Shown: one piece after another, positions 21,867-32,649 of the stretch | Position numbering within the stretch: position 1 is the first letter of the stretch | Layout: every line of letters starts with the position of its first letter | DNA from: Cryoendolithus antarcticus | Lineage: Eukaryota; Ascomycota; Dothideomycetes; Cladosporiales; Cladosporiaceae | DNA length: 64,000 bases | Assembly (NCBI GenBank): GCA_002077065.1 | Contig: NAJO01000021.1 | Span: forward strand, 62,001-126,000 | Direction: 5' to 3' | The notes under the pieces: model-generated | Databases searched by the model: none | Told to the model about the DNA's origin: nothing | Seen by the model: the letters and a program-made list of their open reading frames with translations, nothing else | Program-made: the position numbers and the translations under genes

Positions 21867-22794
21867 TCACTCACCCTTCCTGAAGTACTCCGGCTCCTCA
21901 CTGATAACCCAGTGCCCACTCTCCACGTCCGCCAGTTTGAAGTTGGGAAAGAACCTCCCAATAGTCGGCAACATCTCATCAGCCACATAGTGACTTTTCG
22001 TCCCTCTCACAAACAGCGTAGGTCCCGCATACCTCACTTCATCCGGGTCCTTGAACGGGAAGTCCGCCATGTTATCCAGCGCGTTCGCGAGATACTTGAT
22101 CGGAATCCGCCATTTCTGCGTCCCGTCCTCGGCGCGATACAGATTCGTGAGTAGGAATTGGCGGATGGGTAGCTCGTCCTCGTACTCGGCCAGAATTGCG
22201 TCTGCGTCGGCCTGTCGTTTGACATGGGCTTGTTCGATGCGCCGCATGGCGCGGACGTATTTTGCGAAATCGGACTTGAGGGCTGCATCAATGGGAGCGT
22301 TGTCGACGCTGATGAGGGAGGCTATCGGCACTCGTTGGCGAAGAGCCACGGTCATGGCAGTTTTGGCGCCCATGGAGTGGCCAATGAGAGTGCTGTCCGT
22401 CATCTTCTCCTGCCCCAGAAAATGCTCAATGTCCTCGGCGAGAGCTGTGTAGTCGTGTCGTTGATGGTGCGACGAATCGCCATGGTTGCGCAGATCTATG
22501 GCGTAGACTGGGCGCTTCAAGTCGCGTGCCAGGACTCTGTGGTGATGTTTAGTGACAGTCCAGTGGAGAGAGATGGCGCTGAGCGTACTTACTCATGCTC
22601 CGGTTGTTCTTCTTGGAGCCGAAAAGGCCGTGGAGGAATACGACTGGAGCATTGCCTTGGGGAGCCTCTTTCGGGGGTTCATGCAAGTCGTATGCTATCT
22701 TGACGCCGTTGCTGAGCTCTGCTGTCGCGTATGCTCGTCGCGCATATTGTTTGAAGGGCTGCTGTAGACGAGGCTGCGCTCTGAGAAATAGCAT
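21867..22794 (-). CDS. Alpha/beta hydrolase, ABHD11/Imo32-like, probably mitochondrial
   Basis: 291 residues from two exons (22794-22589 and 22536-21867; 52-nt intron GTACGC...CACAG, phase 2). The donor is the second GT of GTAAGTAC: using it gives NRSMSKVLARDLKRPVYAIDLRNHGDSS, matching the family, whereas the first GT breaks the frame. HGLFGS supplies the oxyanion region, GHSMGAK the nucleophile elbow (Ser), and VESGHW the catalytic His. A DNAP segment after the elbow is as in ABHD11. The N-terminus (MLFLRAQPRLQQPFKQYARRAYATAE) is basic, Ser/Ala-rich and lacks acids, as a mitochondrial presequence should. ABHD11 protects lipoylated 2-oxoglutarate dehydrogenase; yeast relatives include Imo32 and the ethanol acetyltransferase Eat1, so the exact reaction is open. 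It shares a 147-bp divergent promoter with FAP7. Confidence 0.88.
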
Positions 22795-22941
22795 CGCTCT
22801 AGGCAAGGTGCATGCGATGGGTTAGAATAGTAGTCGCATACGGCAAGGAGTTGAAAGTCCTCCTCCGACAAGACTAACGAAGCTCTGACTTCCATCAACC
22901 AGTCTTTTCCCATCTTATAAAAAGTACACACAACACCATAC
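22795..22941. promoter_or_regulatory. Short divergent promoter, hydrolase/FAP7
   Basis: Only 147 bp separate the two start codons, so both promoters must overlap here. A TATAAAAAG run at 22915-22923 lies 19 bp before the FAP7 ATG. Confidence 0.55.
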
Positions 22942-23643
22942 ATGCTTCCACGACTTCTACGCAGCCAGACTATAGCATCCTTCGCAAGATTCGCAACGCC
23001 TCGCATCCCTCTCCGCCGCCACCTCAACACCGCGACCATGCTCCGCACCTCCCCCAACATAATCATAACCGGCACCCCCGGTGTAGGCAAAACAACCCAC
23101 TGCGAAGAACTCGCCTCCAAAAGCGGCCTCCACCACCTCTCCATAAATGATGTCGTCAAGAAACACAACATAGGCGAATCATCCAACGACCCCGAAGACC
23201 CGAACACCAAAATAGTAGACGAAGACCGCCTGCTCGACTGCATCGAGAACGATCTCGAGGAAGGCGGACAGATCATAGACTGGCATGCCTGCGATCTCTT
23301 CCCGCCGAGTCTGATAGATTTGGTCTGTGTGGTGCGGTGTGATAACAAAGTGCTATATGATCGCTTGAAGGCGAGGGGTTACGGGGAGAAGAAGCTGCAG
23401 GAGAATATGGACTGTGAGATTATGGAGGTGCTTGTGCAGGAGGCGAGGGATGCTTATGACGAGGAGATGATCGTGGAGTTGAAGAGCGAAGAAGTCGAGG
23501 ATGTGGAGAAGAATGTAGAGAGGATTGAGAAGTGGATTGGCGAGTGGAAGAGGGAGCATGGGAAGGGAGAGGGAGGCGATGTGGAGGCGAAGGGAGCTGG
23601 GGAAGAGAAGGACGAGGACGATCCGATGTTCTTGCATGGGTGA
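22942..23643 (+). CDS. FAP7: Adenylate kinase isoenzyme 6 homologue Fap7 (hCINAP)
   Basis: 233 residues, one exon. The P-loop is NIIITGTPGVGKTTHCEELA, directly followed by LHHLSINDVVKKHN and a later IIDWHACDLFPPSLIDLVCVVRCDN with YDRLKARGY and EIMEVLVQEA, all diagnostic of AK6/Fap7. Fap7 is a nuclear/cytosolic ATPase needed for 20S pre-rRNA cleavage and 40S maturation, working with uS11. The family protein is usually about 170-200 residues; here the first ATG adds 32 residues (MLPRLLRSQTIASFARF and on) that look like a mitochondrial presequence before a second ATG at 23038 (MLRTSPNII). Either start could be used, or both. The C-terminus is a charged Lys/Glu/Gly extension. Divergent from the mitochondrial hydrolase gene. 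Confidence 0.92.
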   Translation: MLPRLLRSQTIASFARFATPRIPLRRHLNTATMLRTSPNIIITGTPGVGKTTHCEELASKSGLHHLSINDVVKKHNIGESSNDPEDPNTKIVDEDRLLDCIENDLEEGGQIIDWHACDLFPPSLIDLVCVVRCDNKVLYDRLKARGYGEKKLQENMDCEIMEVLVQEARDAYDEEMIVELKSEEVEDVEKNVERIEKWIGEWKREHGKGEGGDVEAKGAGEEKDEDDPMFLHG

Positions 23644-23779
23644 TCGTCCATACGAATTATGACCGATGCCATATTACGGATCCGATGAGGCGATGGAGCT
23701 GCGGTACCGCTCGACAAGACCGCGAAGATGCTCTGCTTGAGCAGACACGTGATTCGCTTCGGAAACGTCCTTAACAGCA

Positions 23780-24627
23780 TCAAGCCTCCTTCGACAACCA
23801 CTCCACGAGTTTCGCCAGCGCCTTCCCACGATGCGAGATCTGGTTCTTCTCCGCCTTCGGCATCTCCGCATAAGTCTGGCCCTCGTACTCGAAGCACGCG
23901 TCCCAGCCTGCAAATCCCATGTCAGCACGCTTCGATCACCCGATGTAACACCTCTCGACCTACCAAAGCTCGTCGGACCTCTCGCCTCCACAATCTTGCC
24001 CTGGGACTGAAGTCAGTCAAAGTTGCGATTGTACATGGAGTGGGAGCTTGCCTTCGTCCTCCCCTGGAAGATCAAGACCTCTTGACCCGGTCCTTCGCAA
24101 TAGGCGAAAGTACACACGGCCTGCGCGCTCTTGTCCTCGAAGCCGGCGAGGAGCTTGTGAAACTGCTGGACACCGAGAGCTTTGAGAAACCATTTCCTAC
24201 AAGTTCCGAAGTCAGCTCGTCTCTAATCAGTCTTCCAATCGGGCAAGCGATGTGCATAGCTTTGTTGGAGCGTCAATGGGGACGGGCGGGACATTGAGAA
24301 GATGTGGATGACGAACACGTAAGGCCCAGGTAGTTCATCAAACGCGTCGAAGCAGAGACATGTATCTTCCACCAGCACTGGTCCTTTGACCTACTCAACC
24401 CGTCAGCCTCAAGATTTCAACTATTACCCACATGCAGACAGTGAACCACCCACTTCATCTACAGCCCTCCTCGCCTTGTCCCGTGAGATCTCCTCGATCG
24501 TCCCTTGAATCTCGACGACATCTAGAGCTTGTGATTTCAATTGTACGGGTGTCGAGGTGAGTATGGCTTGTACTTCAGCCAGCTTGTTGGCGTTGCCTGT
24601 GATGAAGTTGAGAGTTTTCGGTGCCAT
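23780..24627 (-). CDS. HAM1: Inosine triphosphate pyrophosphatase (ITPA/HAM1)
   Basis: 185 residues from five exons: 24627-24454, 24390-24317, 24196-24052, 24000-23964, 23907-23780. It hydrolyses ITP, dITP and XTP to monophosphates, keeping deaminated purines out of nucleic acids. Key blocks: [16 protein letters not shown] (Ser/Thr-x-N-x-x-K type substrate site), [13 protein letters not shown] (catalytic Asp), [67 protein letters not shown]. Length is normal for the family. Intron 3 (24051-24001, 51 nt) begins with GC, not GT (AAG/GCAAGC...CCCAG); no GT donor in reach keeps the frame. Introns 1, 2 and 4 are GT-AG. The gene lies tail-to-tail with FAP7 (136 bp between stops). Confidence 0.93.
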
Positions 24628-25118
24628 GCTTGCTGCAAGACTGCTGTTCTTGGAAAGGTAGGGTCTCGAATCGAACGAACTGGAAAGGCTCGTGCTTTGT
24701 GGAAATCTTGGAGGGCTGCGTTGACGTATACCGAGATATTCGTATCTATGGACTAACATTGTTGAGCGATGTCGAGATTAGGATCACCGCTCGCAACCCT
24801 ACAAGCGGCCAAGAGCTGTACACTTCACGCGCTCGTAGCCTCAAATTGAATGTGCCAACAGCGGACCCGAGATGCAGGCGATGACTGGCAACGAAGTGGG
24901 CAAGGATGAAGTATGCACGGCAGCTGTGGCCGCAAGTGATACAGACGGTCCACGACCAGCATTGACTTTGAAGACGTTGATTTGGTATCTTCGGCAACTA
25001 CGCTCGACGGTCCGTCACCATACCGGGCGTGCTATCCTCGCTGTGCGTTGCCGGTGGTTCCCGATACCTACAGCCATAGCGCCTCCTGAGTGTCATCACC
25101 CATGCCCAATTTCAACGT
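24628..25118. other. Intergenic
   Basis: HAM1 promoter and eS1 3' flank. Nothing else recognised. Confidence 0.5.
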
Positions 25119-26018
25119 TTACACCTCCTCCAGAACCGTCTCCTTGAACTCACGCTCGACCTTCTGTCCAGCCTCGTTCGTGTCCGACTCGCCGTGGAGC
25201 GAGAGCAAGTTGCCGAGATCGAACTTGGGTGCCTTGAGGAGCTTGACCTTGCGGACGTGGACCTGACGGCAAGGTTAGTAAGGTAATTCACCAACTCCAT
25301 CAACCTGACAGCAGTGCGACATACGTGTTGAAGCGGGTAGATACCCTGTGTGCTCTTCTGAATCTCACGCCCAATAACCTCCGGAATCAGCTTGGTGACA
25401 AGTTGGCTCAACGTGCAGCTCTGTGCCTCCTTCTGCATGATATCCGTCATCTTCTTCCTGATCGCCCGAATCTGCGACGCACGCGCGTACGTAGCCTTCT
25501 TGATCTGGTTCGGTCGTCTCTGCGTGAAGGCAATGCAGAACAAGCGGAGGAGGTAGTCATCAGTGGTCTTGACAACCACGTTGGCCTCGATGAGTGACTG
25601 CCACTTGCGGACTAGCGAGCGCAGCTTGTCGGATGTGATGTCCAGGCCGTGGAAGTTGGTCAGGCAGTTCTTGCCCTGCACCTCATCAACACGGAGCTTG
25701 ATCTTGCGGAAGCTGTGGTCCTCATCCTTTTGTAGATCGGCGAGGGATGCCTCGAAGATGCGGCCTTTGAGCGAGTCGTTGGCGTTCTTGAGACCAGTGG
25801 TGCGGTTCACGAGGGTCTTGCCGACACTGGCAGACGTGTTAGTACACCTGCTTCTGTGATGCGCATTCATTGCGCGGGGCATGGTCGATATCGTACTCTC
25901 TGACAGCAAAGGTGGAGGGCGCCTTGACGGAGAACCAATCCTTCTTCGCGAACGGGTCTGTCCTCTTCTTCAATCCCTTCTTGCCCTTTGACAATCTCTT
26001 GTTCTTGCCGACCGCCAT
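25119..26018 (-). CDS. rps1: 40S ribosomal protein eS1 (S3Ae)
   Basis: 255 residues from three exons (26018-25897, 25826-25325, 25262-25119), the usual length of eS1. It starts [19 protein letters not shown] and continues [17 protein letters not shown]; after intron 1 it reads [22 protein letters not shown]; the body includes [20 protein letters not shown] and [16 protein letters not shown]. After intron 2 (GTATGT...GTCAG) it ends [19 protein letters not shown] and an acidic tail closing EVLEEV-like (KETVLEEV). The protein is part of the small subunit near the mRNA exit. Both introns have strong donors and TACTAAC-like branch points. As for other ribosomal genes, high constitutive expression is expected. 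The identification is certain; the exon ends were set by frame and family sequence. Confidence 0.97.
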
Positions 26019-26720
26019 GTTTGCGGTTGTTGAAGAATGAGAGGATTGGAGGTCGAGTTGGCGGCGATGTCAATGTGCCCTGGCTGCAGAAGTCGCTTGC
26101 ACTCAATTCAGTGCGATGCCAAGAAGTGGGAGTTGCGTGCTGACATGTGCAGCCTCGGCTGACTCCCGTGACCGTTCCCTTCAATTGCTCGTCTCTTGCG
26201 CGCACCAGCCACTTGTCCATTTGCACTTCACGAAACAACACATACATCGCACCCACGGAATAGCACGGAGATGATAAGTCCCTTCGCGGGCAGCGATATT
26301 GGCGAAAAACTCGGGATGAAATCCGTTTCGAGAAACACCCCTCGAGACCATCGACATCTGTCTTGGTCATCTGGACATCACCAGCTGTACTCACACCATT
26401 AGCAAGCGCACTGGTCCTCATGAGCATGTCGAACTGCTATCACTATGTTGGATGGCCTCAGCTCACCGTCAACACAGCATCGCCAGATCACTTGGGGTCT
26501 CGAACTGGCGGTATTCTGCGGTGGCGTGAACCACCCCACCATCACGACGCCACTCAGCTGAGATCTATCATAGCGTTCAGTGCCACGAAACATTAAAGAC
26601 ATATGTTGGCACTGAGCGAGCAGTCCGCTCCCTACTCATCTTACCAAATTCCGTTCACGGCAACAGTATTGCGATCAACATCGCCAACGCTCAACTTTTG
26701 ACGAAGTCAAAGCACCAGTC
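26019..26720. other. Intergenic, divergent
   Basis: 702 bp between the divergent starts of eS1 (minus) and the methyltransferase (plus); both promoters lie here. No gene supported. Confidence 0.5.
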
Positions 26721-27595
26721 ATGTTTGGCCCTTTGGACCTGCTTGTTCCTCCCCTTCTCCTTTTCTGCACTTTTCTTACGCTCCCCTTCACTCTACTCAT
26801 CCTTCCCGTCACTGGCCGAGCAGGCGACCTCACTTCCATCGCCAAAGTCCGCAATGCCTGGTTCAAGCACCTCTGGGCATGGTTCGGACCAGGCTCCAAG
26901 CCGATCTTCGCTCCCCGCGTTCAGCCGATTGTCTCTCAGGCCAAAGGCGTCTGCATTGACGTCGGTCCGGCTTCAGGAATCTGGCTAAAGGAGCTCAGTG
27001 AGGTTGTCAAGAAGGGTGGAATCATCAAGATCTATGGCATTGAGCCAAATCCAAATTTCCAGGCGGATCTGAAGCGGAATGCGGCGAAGTATGGTCTCGA
27101 GCAGGTTTACCAGCCCGTGCAAGCTTATGTGCAGGACCTGGAAAAGCTGGGGATCGCAAAGGGCAGCATCGACACGATCATGACAGTCCACGTCCTGTGT
27201 AGCGTGGGCGACCACAGCGATCAGATCTGTAAAGATCTGTATCATTATCTGAAGCCTGGCGGCCAATGGCTGGTGTACGAACACGTTATTGCAAGGTTTG
27301 CGGTGATGCGAGTCTGGCAGAGTAAGTTCATCACCTAGGATCTCATTAACAGGGCATCGTGTGTGATGCCTCACAAAAAGTCTCATGCGTGTCCAAGAGC
27401 TGATACCACAATGTCGCAGAGCTCCTTAACCTGACTTGGCCAATCTTTCTCGATCAGTGCGAGCTACTACGAGACACCGAGTCAGTGCTTCGCAATGCTG
27501 GCGAGTGGGCAGCTGTAGATTTGAGGCCTTCGCCAGGCGATGGGTGGTTTCAGGGCTTGCCTCACGTCGAGGGCAAGCTTATTAAGGCTGCTTGA
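26721..27595 (+). CDS. METTL7-like membrane-anchored SAM-dependent methyltransferase
   Basis: 258 residues from two exons (26721-27321 and 27420-27595; 98-nt intron GTAAGT...TCGCAG, phase 1). The N-terminus is a hydrophobic anchor (LLVPPLLLFCTFLTLPFTLL), as in METTL7/TMT1 proteins that sit on the ER or lipid droplets. A Rossmann methyltransferase domain follows: motif I reads VCIDVGPASGIW (D-x-G-x-x-x-G), the acidic residue of motif II is in KIYGIEPNPNF, and IDTIMTVHVLCSV and LKPGGQWLVYEHV supply motifs IV-VI. Exon 2 adds KLLNLTWPIFLDQCELLRDTE and a WFQGLPHVEGKLIKAA end like other METTL7 proteins. Human METTL7 enzymes methylate alkyl thiols; the fungal substrate is unknown. Motif I has GPASG where many have GxGxG, which is normal for this subgroup. 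Confidence 0.85.
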
Positions 27596-28268
27596 GTCCT
27601 TGAGTTGGCCGTTGCTACAGCTACAAAATGGCTACCGCGTCAAGTAAGCTTCAATATGTCCTCAGCACGCAGAGCATCTTGGGTGTATATGGCGCGTACA
27701 TATCGGCGGGCTGGGTATCACTGATGCATTGAGATCGTAGTGCAGCATGTCGCCGTCCAGCATTGTGCCCAAAACCGCCACAAAGCTGAGCTCTCAGCTC
27801 ACTTCGATGGCGTGACGAGGCGCAAAGCTACTCTGGTAAGGTGCTTTCACTCCATGCATGTCAGCAGCTGTCACCCCACTGCTTGCACGACCTTTACATT
27901 GCGGGAAAAACATGGAGTTCGATCGTTTGCTTGAGTTTGTTGTCTGTCATGTCGCTGCGCCGATGTGTTTCGGAAGTGGCGGCGTCGCAATGTCTGCAAT
28001 GCTGTCCACTCCCAAGCTGGACCTCTTACGCCGAAGCAGCGCTGAATGAATCGTGTATTGGGTCAACAAGCCAGTGTAGGAATCTGGAAGTTGGCAGTCA
28101 CAAGCAACATTCGATCAACGGGACTAACCCATCCTCTTCCCTCACGTGGATAATTCACGCACGCTCAGTGTCACGCGAGTACACCACGCATCTCAGCTGC
28201 CTAAAGACTCCGCTTGTCATCATACAACCTGTCATCGAGATTCATACACCATCCGCTTGAAGCAAGTA
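27596..28268. other. Intergenic
   Basis: Between the methyltransferase stop and the first plausible ATG of the cysteine-rich gene. Could include an unrecognised 5' exon of the latter; otherwise nothing seen. Confidence 0.4.
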
Positions 28269-29152
28269 ATGGAGGACATCCCTGTCCCCGACCTTGGAGC
28301 TGTCATCCCACCAGGCCCACCGCAGTGCTCGAACAGTTGGCAAGACAACGCAGGCTACATTGGCAGCCAGATTCCCTTACTAGCACTCTTTGTCGCCGGC
28401 CAGCTGGGCTGCACTCGCCCCACCAGACCCTTCTCAACGATCTACTCTTTCGCTATTTCCCCTCGGCGCAACTGTAGCGAAGTGGGAGGCTGTGGCGAAA
28501 ACAGTACGAACAGTGATTGTGGAGACGGGACGTACTGTCTCCCTGGCAGGTCACTCCTAAGTATCACGTAACGAACTGCGCTGATCTTGTATTAGGCGTC
28601 GAATGTGGACTTTGGGCCGGTATAGCGTCCTGCTGCTACGACGTCTACGCTAGTCACAAGTCCACAAACACGTTGAATGACACATGCAGTCCTTTCGTGT
28701 CGCTGCTACAGATTCACACTTTCTCGATTCCGGACTCACCATCAGCACCTGCTATCCGGCCATCCTCAGCTTCCTGCTACATTGACGCCACGATTCCTGG
28801 CTCATATCCCATAGCCGGACGCGTTGCCAACCCTGAGATCATTGTCGACAGCTCGGGCACGGTGTGCTGTCCTGGGAACTTGGACACCATCGCGCTGGAA
28901 TCTGCAGATGGCAATGATTTACTCGACGCTGTCTGCATTCCATGGGTAGAGCGGAGTGATCCGAGGACACTCATATCGCCGACAACTGTGACCAGCACAA
29001 GTACTAGCACGACTACTCTGGTGGCTACTGCAACAGCACAAGCTGCGCCCATGGCGGCTGCGAGCAGCGCGAGCAGCTCCTACTGTGCAGAAGTGGTAGT
29101 CGTCTTTGCCGCGTTTTTCACAGTCCGTAGCTACCTGTCTGCGTCGATCTAA
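28269..29152 (+). CDS. Hypothetical cysteine-rich protein, exon structure uncertain
   Basis: The firm part is the last exon (about 28597 to the TAA at 29152). It encodes CGLWAGIASCCYDVY, CYIDATIPGSYP, GTVCCPGNLDTIALES and DAVCIPWVERSD, then a Ser/Thr-rich linker (TSTSTSTTTLVATATAQAA) and a hydrophobic tail. That layout is common in secreted or GPI-anchored fungal proteins. Upstream, an ATG at 28269 opens a frame with CSNSWQDNAGYIGSQ, NCSEVGGCGENSTNSDCGDGT in pieces. The two frames differ, so at least one intron joins them; a 92-nt intron from 28505 (GTACGA) to 28596 (TATTAG) keeps frame but is only one option. No signal peptide is seen at the 28269 ATG, so the true start may be further upstream. 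I do not recognise the family. Confidence 0.4.
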
Positions 29153-29517
29153 AGGTGTGGAGTGGAATGAAAGCAACTCAGCGCTGCGCGGCAAGTAGAC
29201 ATTCCTTACACACCATGAGACATCTCAATGCTGAGTTGTTCCTCGCTCGCGGTCCTAATAGTCGACTCGTGAACCTGCCCTCTATGAGAATGCGGACAAG
29301 AGAGCTGCCAGCGCACGTGACGTACATCATCGCTCCCGCCGATCCTAAGATTAGACGATGCCTCGGCTTGCACCAGCCACAACTTGAGCTCAAGCGCGAC
29401 ATCATCGCGATTGTCTAGGTAATCATTCATACATCTCATACGTAGTAGTCTGAGCGTTTCAGCACTCTCACATCGTTACTCTGCTCATTCACTGTGCGCA
29501 CTTTACCATATGCCACC
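29153..29517. other. Intergenic
   Basis: 3' flank of the cysteine-rich gene and PEX3 promoter. No gene seen. Confidence 0.5.
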
Positions 29518-31470
29518 ATGATCGACGCCACGCGCCGCTGGTTTCGGCGCAATCGGACGAACCTCTTCATAGGTGCTGGAGTGATCGGGGCCGGCTATGT
29601 CGCCGGGCAGTATGTGATAGGCAAGATACAGGATGCGCGGCGGGGTATGGCTGAGGAGCGAACGGCGAAGGAGAAGTATGGCCAACATCACGGGGAAGGT
29701 TACTGCGGATCCATGGCTAATGCAGCGACATAGCCTCCGAAGAAGATTCGCTCAGAACCAGGAAGACTGCACATACACTGTTCTTGCGCTCCTACCGACA
29801 GTCCGCGATGAACTCATGGGTGAGCTACCGGTGGAGCAAATTACCGAGCAGCTGCAGCAGGAGAGACAAGAGAGGTTGAGAAAGATGGGGGCATCTCAAT
29901 CGGAAGCCGCGAGTTCGGAGCTGCCCTCTGCGCCGCCGAGTGTGCTGGATGATGGAAGCAGTGGGAGCTTTGTGCATGCTTCGCAGATGGTGGGTAGTAT
30001 GGAGGGTGCCGGAAGACCAAGGAGGACGAAGGCACAGCTATGGCAGGAGATGAAGATCAATTGTGCGTTCGCATGCGATAACAGAAGGCAGAGGCGCGGA
30101 AGACTGACAATCTGACAGCGATCGCCCGCGCAATTACATGCTTATACACATTGGCCCTCCTCACGCTCCTTACCCGAATACAGCTCAACCTCCTGGGCCG
30201 ACGAACCTATCTCTCTTCGGTGGTTTCCCTCGCTACTCCTCCAACTCAAACTCAATCCTCCACCATTTCGCTCGAGAATCACGATGACGATAACTACGAC
30301 AACGTATACGGCAACGACTTCGAGACAAATCGCAAATACCTCACCTTCAGCTGGTGGCTACTGCACCGCGGCAGTCGGCAAATCATGGAGCGAGTCCTGA
30401 CAGCAGTCCGCGAAGTCTTCAATCCTGTCAATATACGCGAAGACATGACTCTGCCTCGTACCGGCGCACTGCTCATGCAGATCCGCGAGAAGCTCGAGGG
30501 CGCTACATCTGAAGCCCGGCTATCGACGAATTGGCTTGCAGATCTCCTTCCACCCAAGGATGACGAGCTATTTGTACTCTCGCAGTCCCAGCAATCAGCC
30601 GATGCGTCGCCTTCGCCTTCGCCCTCACCTCCGTCAGAGACTCCACCCGAGATCTCAGCGCCGTTGAGAAGATTACTAGACGAGACATCCGACCTCATAG
30701 ACTCACCCACTTTCCATGTAGTCCTTACCAACCTCTTGGACGCAGGGTTCTCGCATCTGACCGACAACCGCCTCGCGACGGAAGCCTTCGCGCAACCTCC
30801 ACCAGCCACACTCGTTCCAAGGATCACCGAGCTACCCTCCACTCCGCCTCCCGAAGCAACGCGCAAGCTCGCTACTATCCTCCCTGTATTCTGCCGTCAG
30901 GCTCACGCGATGCTCATTGGTAGCGGCGAGCTCGACGCTCTGAGTGGCGGTGCCGCCCAAGAAGGGCTCGGAAACGGCTACTTGAACGCCATGAACAACG
31001 TTGGAGAATTGGAGAGTTTTGCTGCAGTAGTGTACAGCAGCAACTTTGAAAGCGAGGTCGTAGAGCAGCAGCAAGAGCGCGAGAAGGCACAACCTGAGAC
31101 GTCACCGCTTTACGAAAGCGGGGAACTGGTAGATGCTCCGAGCCCGGACGAGGGCGAGGACGATGTCCTGGCGGGTCTGGCTGAGCGGGAGGCCGCTGCA
31201 GAGCCAGAAGCCACAGCGGAGCCAGCACAGTCGCCACCAGCTTTCGAACAAGCTTGGCGAAACGCCATAGCAGCCGAAGACGGCCAGCCCACCGCCCAAT
31301 CTGAAGACTCAACAGAAGTCCCAACCTACGCCTCTTCCTCTTTCGCCCCTACGCCAGTCGAAGCACCCCCGACGACAGTCGACGAAGTCGACAACGTGCT
31401 CACTCACCCCAACGACGAATCACTCACCCATACTCTCGCCACCGACCCTTCGGCTAATGCTGGAAGCTAG
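29518..31470 (+). CDS. PEX3: Peroxin 3 (peroxisomal membrane biogenesis factor) with acidic C-terminal extension
   Basis: 612 residues from three exons (29518-29675, 29734-30062, 30119-31470). Pex3 sits in the peroxisomal membrane and is the docking factor for Pex19, which brings other membrane proteins. The N-terminus has basic residues then a membrane span (RRWFRRNRTNLFIGAGVIGAGYVAGQYVIGK in pieces). The intron 1 join restores KENLRRRFAQNQEDCTYTVLALLP, the most conserved Pex3 block; the intron 2 join restores KINSIARAITCLYTLALLTLLTRIQLNLLGRR. The domain ends about residue 473 (ESFAAVVYSSNFE). A further 139 residues follow, rich in Glu, Pro, Ala and Ser (LVDAPSPDEGEDDVLAGLAER), which Pex3 usually lacks or has much shorter. 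The frame through the extension is open and has normal codon use, so it looks real. Confidence 0.93.
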
Positions 31471-32649
31471 TCCCTCCTAGCCTTCGAATCGCCAACAACC
31501 ACACTCCTCGCCTTCCCGCTCCCGATCCCATATGACCGCATATTCGATCCCCTCGACCGCGCATGGCCGAAGGCGAGGGCACGGTGATGCCAGCCCGTGA
31601 CGCGCAGGGCGAAGTCGAGTGGACGAGAAAGAAGAGGACTCGGGCGGGGTTGAAGGGGAGGAGTGTGTGGAAGAGGAGACAGAGCCCGTTGGGGCGTGTT
31701 TGGAATGTGGGTAACGTGGATGCAGTTACCGTCGAGCCTGGAACAGGGAGCAGTCAGAACATCGGAGCAGGACGCAGCACTGGGAAGATGGCTGACGGGC
31801 ATGGTAACGCGAAATGCGTTTTAAAAGTCTTACGGAAGAGACGGGCCTGTACTCATTAGACGTTGGCAGACCGCTCGAGCGCTTATAGACGCAAGTGTAG
31901 AGGGAAGCATGACGAGAATACATGGCTGGGTGGCACAGTCACTACTCTGACTCTGGAACCTTCACAAGCTGGTTTCTTGCACCGGCACACTGTTAACACG
32001 ACGCTTACACAGGCGAGGCTACACGGCCCTAAGCACAATCCACACTGAGAAGACTAAATGAACTTTTCACACTTTCGCATTGGGTATATACGGCCTGCCG
32101 ATCCCCTTCCTCCCCTTTCTTCATCAGTTCTCCTCTTTTTGCGCACCTCAGGGGAATCAAATCTATAGCTTCCATCGCTCCCGTCCTTGGGTCGTCCCCG
32201 TCACCGTATAGGCACGTTCAATGACTCCCCCAAAAAGTCGCGATATTCATATTCGCTCTTCGCTCCTCGCGTCGCGCTATGCGCTTTTCGCGGTTTGCTT
32301 TGCCCCTCGACGTTAGTATGCGAGCTCCGGCTCCAGCTCCAGCTCCGAGCGGTGCGCTCAGATGCGAGGGCCAGGTGGGTAGTGCAGTCGATGCGAGTCG
32401 GAGACCGGGAGGAAATGCTAGGGTGTATCGATGCTGTTGTTGTGCTGGGTGCGGTGCTGTGTGCTGTGCTGTATGCTGCTGGGTGACCGCAAACTGTAAC
32501 GCAGTTTGCCGCTCATGCGCAACACGCTGCTGTGGCGTAGTGGACCACAGGCGTTCCAGCGCTGCGACAAGAACGCGGTACTTCCATGTAGCGCAATAAG
32601 GCTTTTGCCTAAACTTTGGTGAGGTTGAATTTTTAGGCTTCATTATCCC
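31471..32649. other. Intergenic, convergent, 1.2 kb
   Basis: Between the stops of PEX3 (plus) and the SNF1 beta gene (minus). Contains low-complexity GCTCCA (32325-32349) and GTGCTG-type (32428-32482) runs and a 141-codon minus frame (32218-32643) that I do not consider coding. Confidence 0.5.

Noticed and set aside
32218..32643. 141-codon minus-strand frame
   Set aside because: Overlaps low-complexity GCTCCA and GTGCTG runs, and the translation is repetitive Ala/Gln/His; not protein-like.
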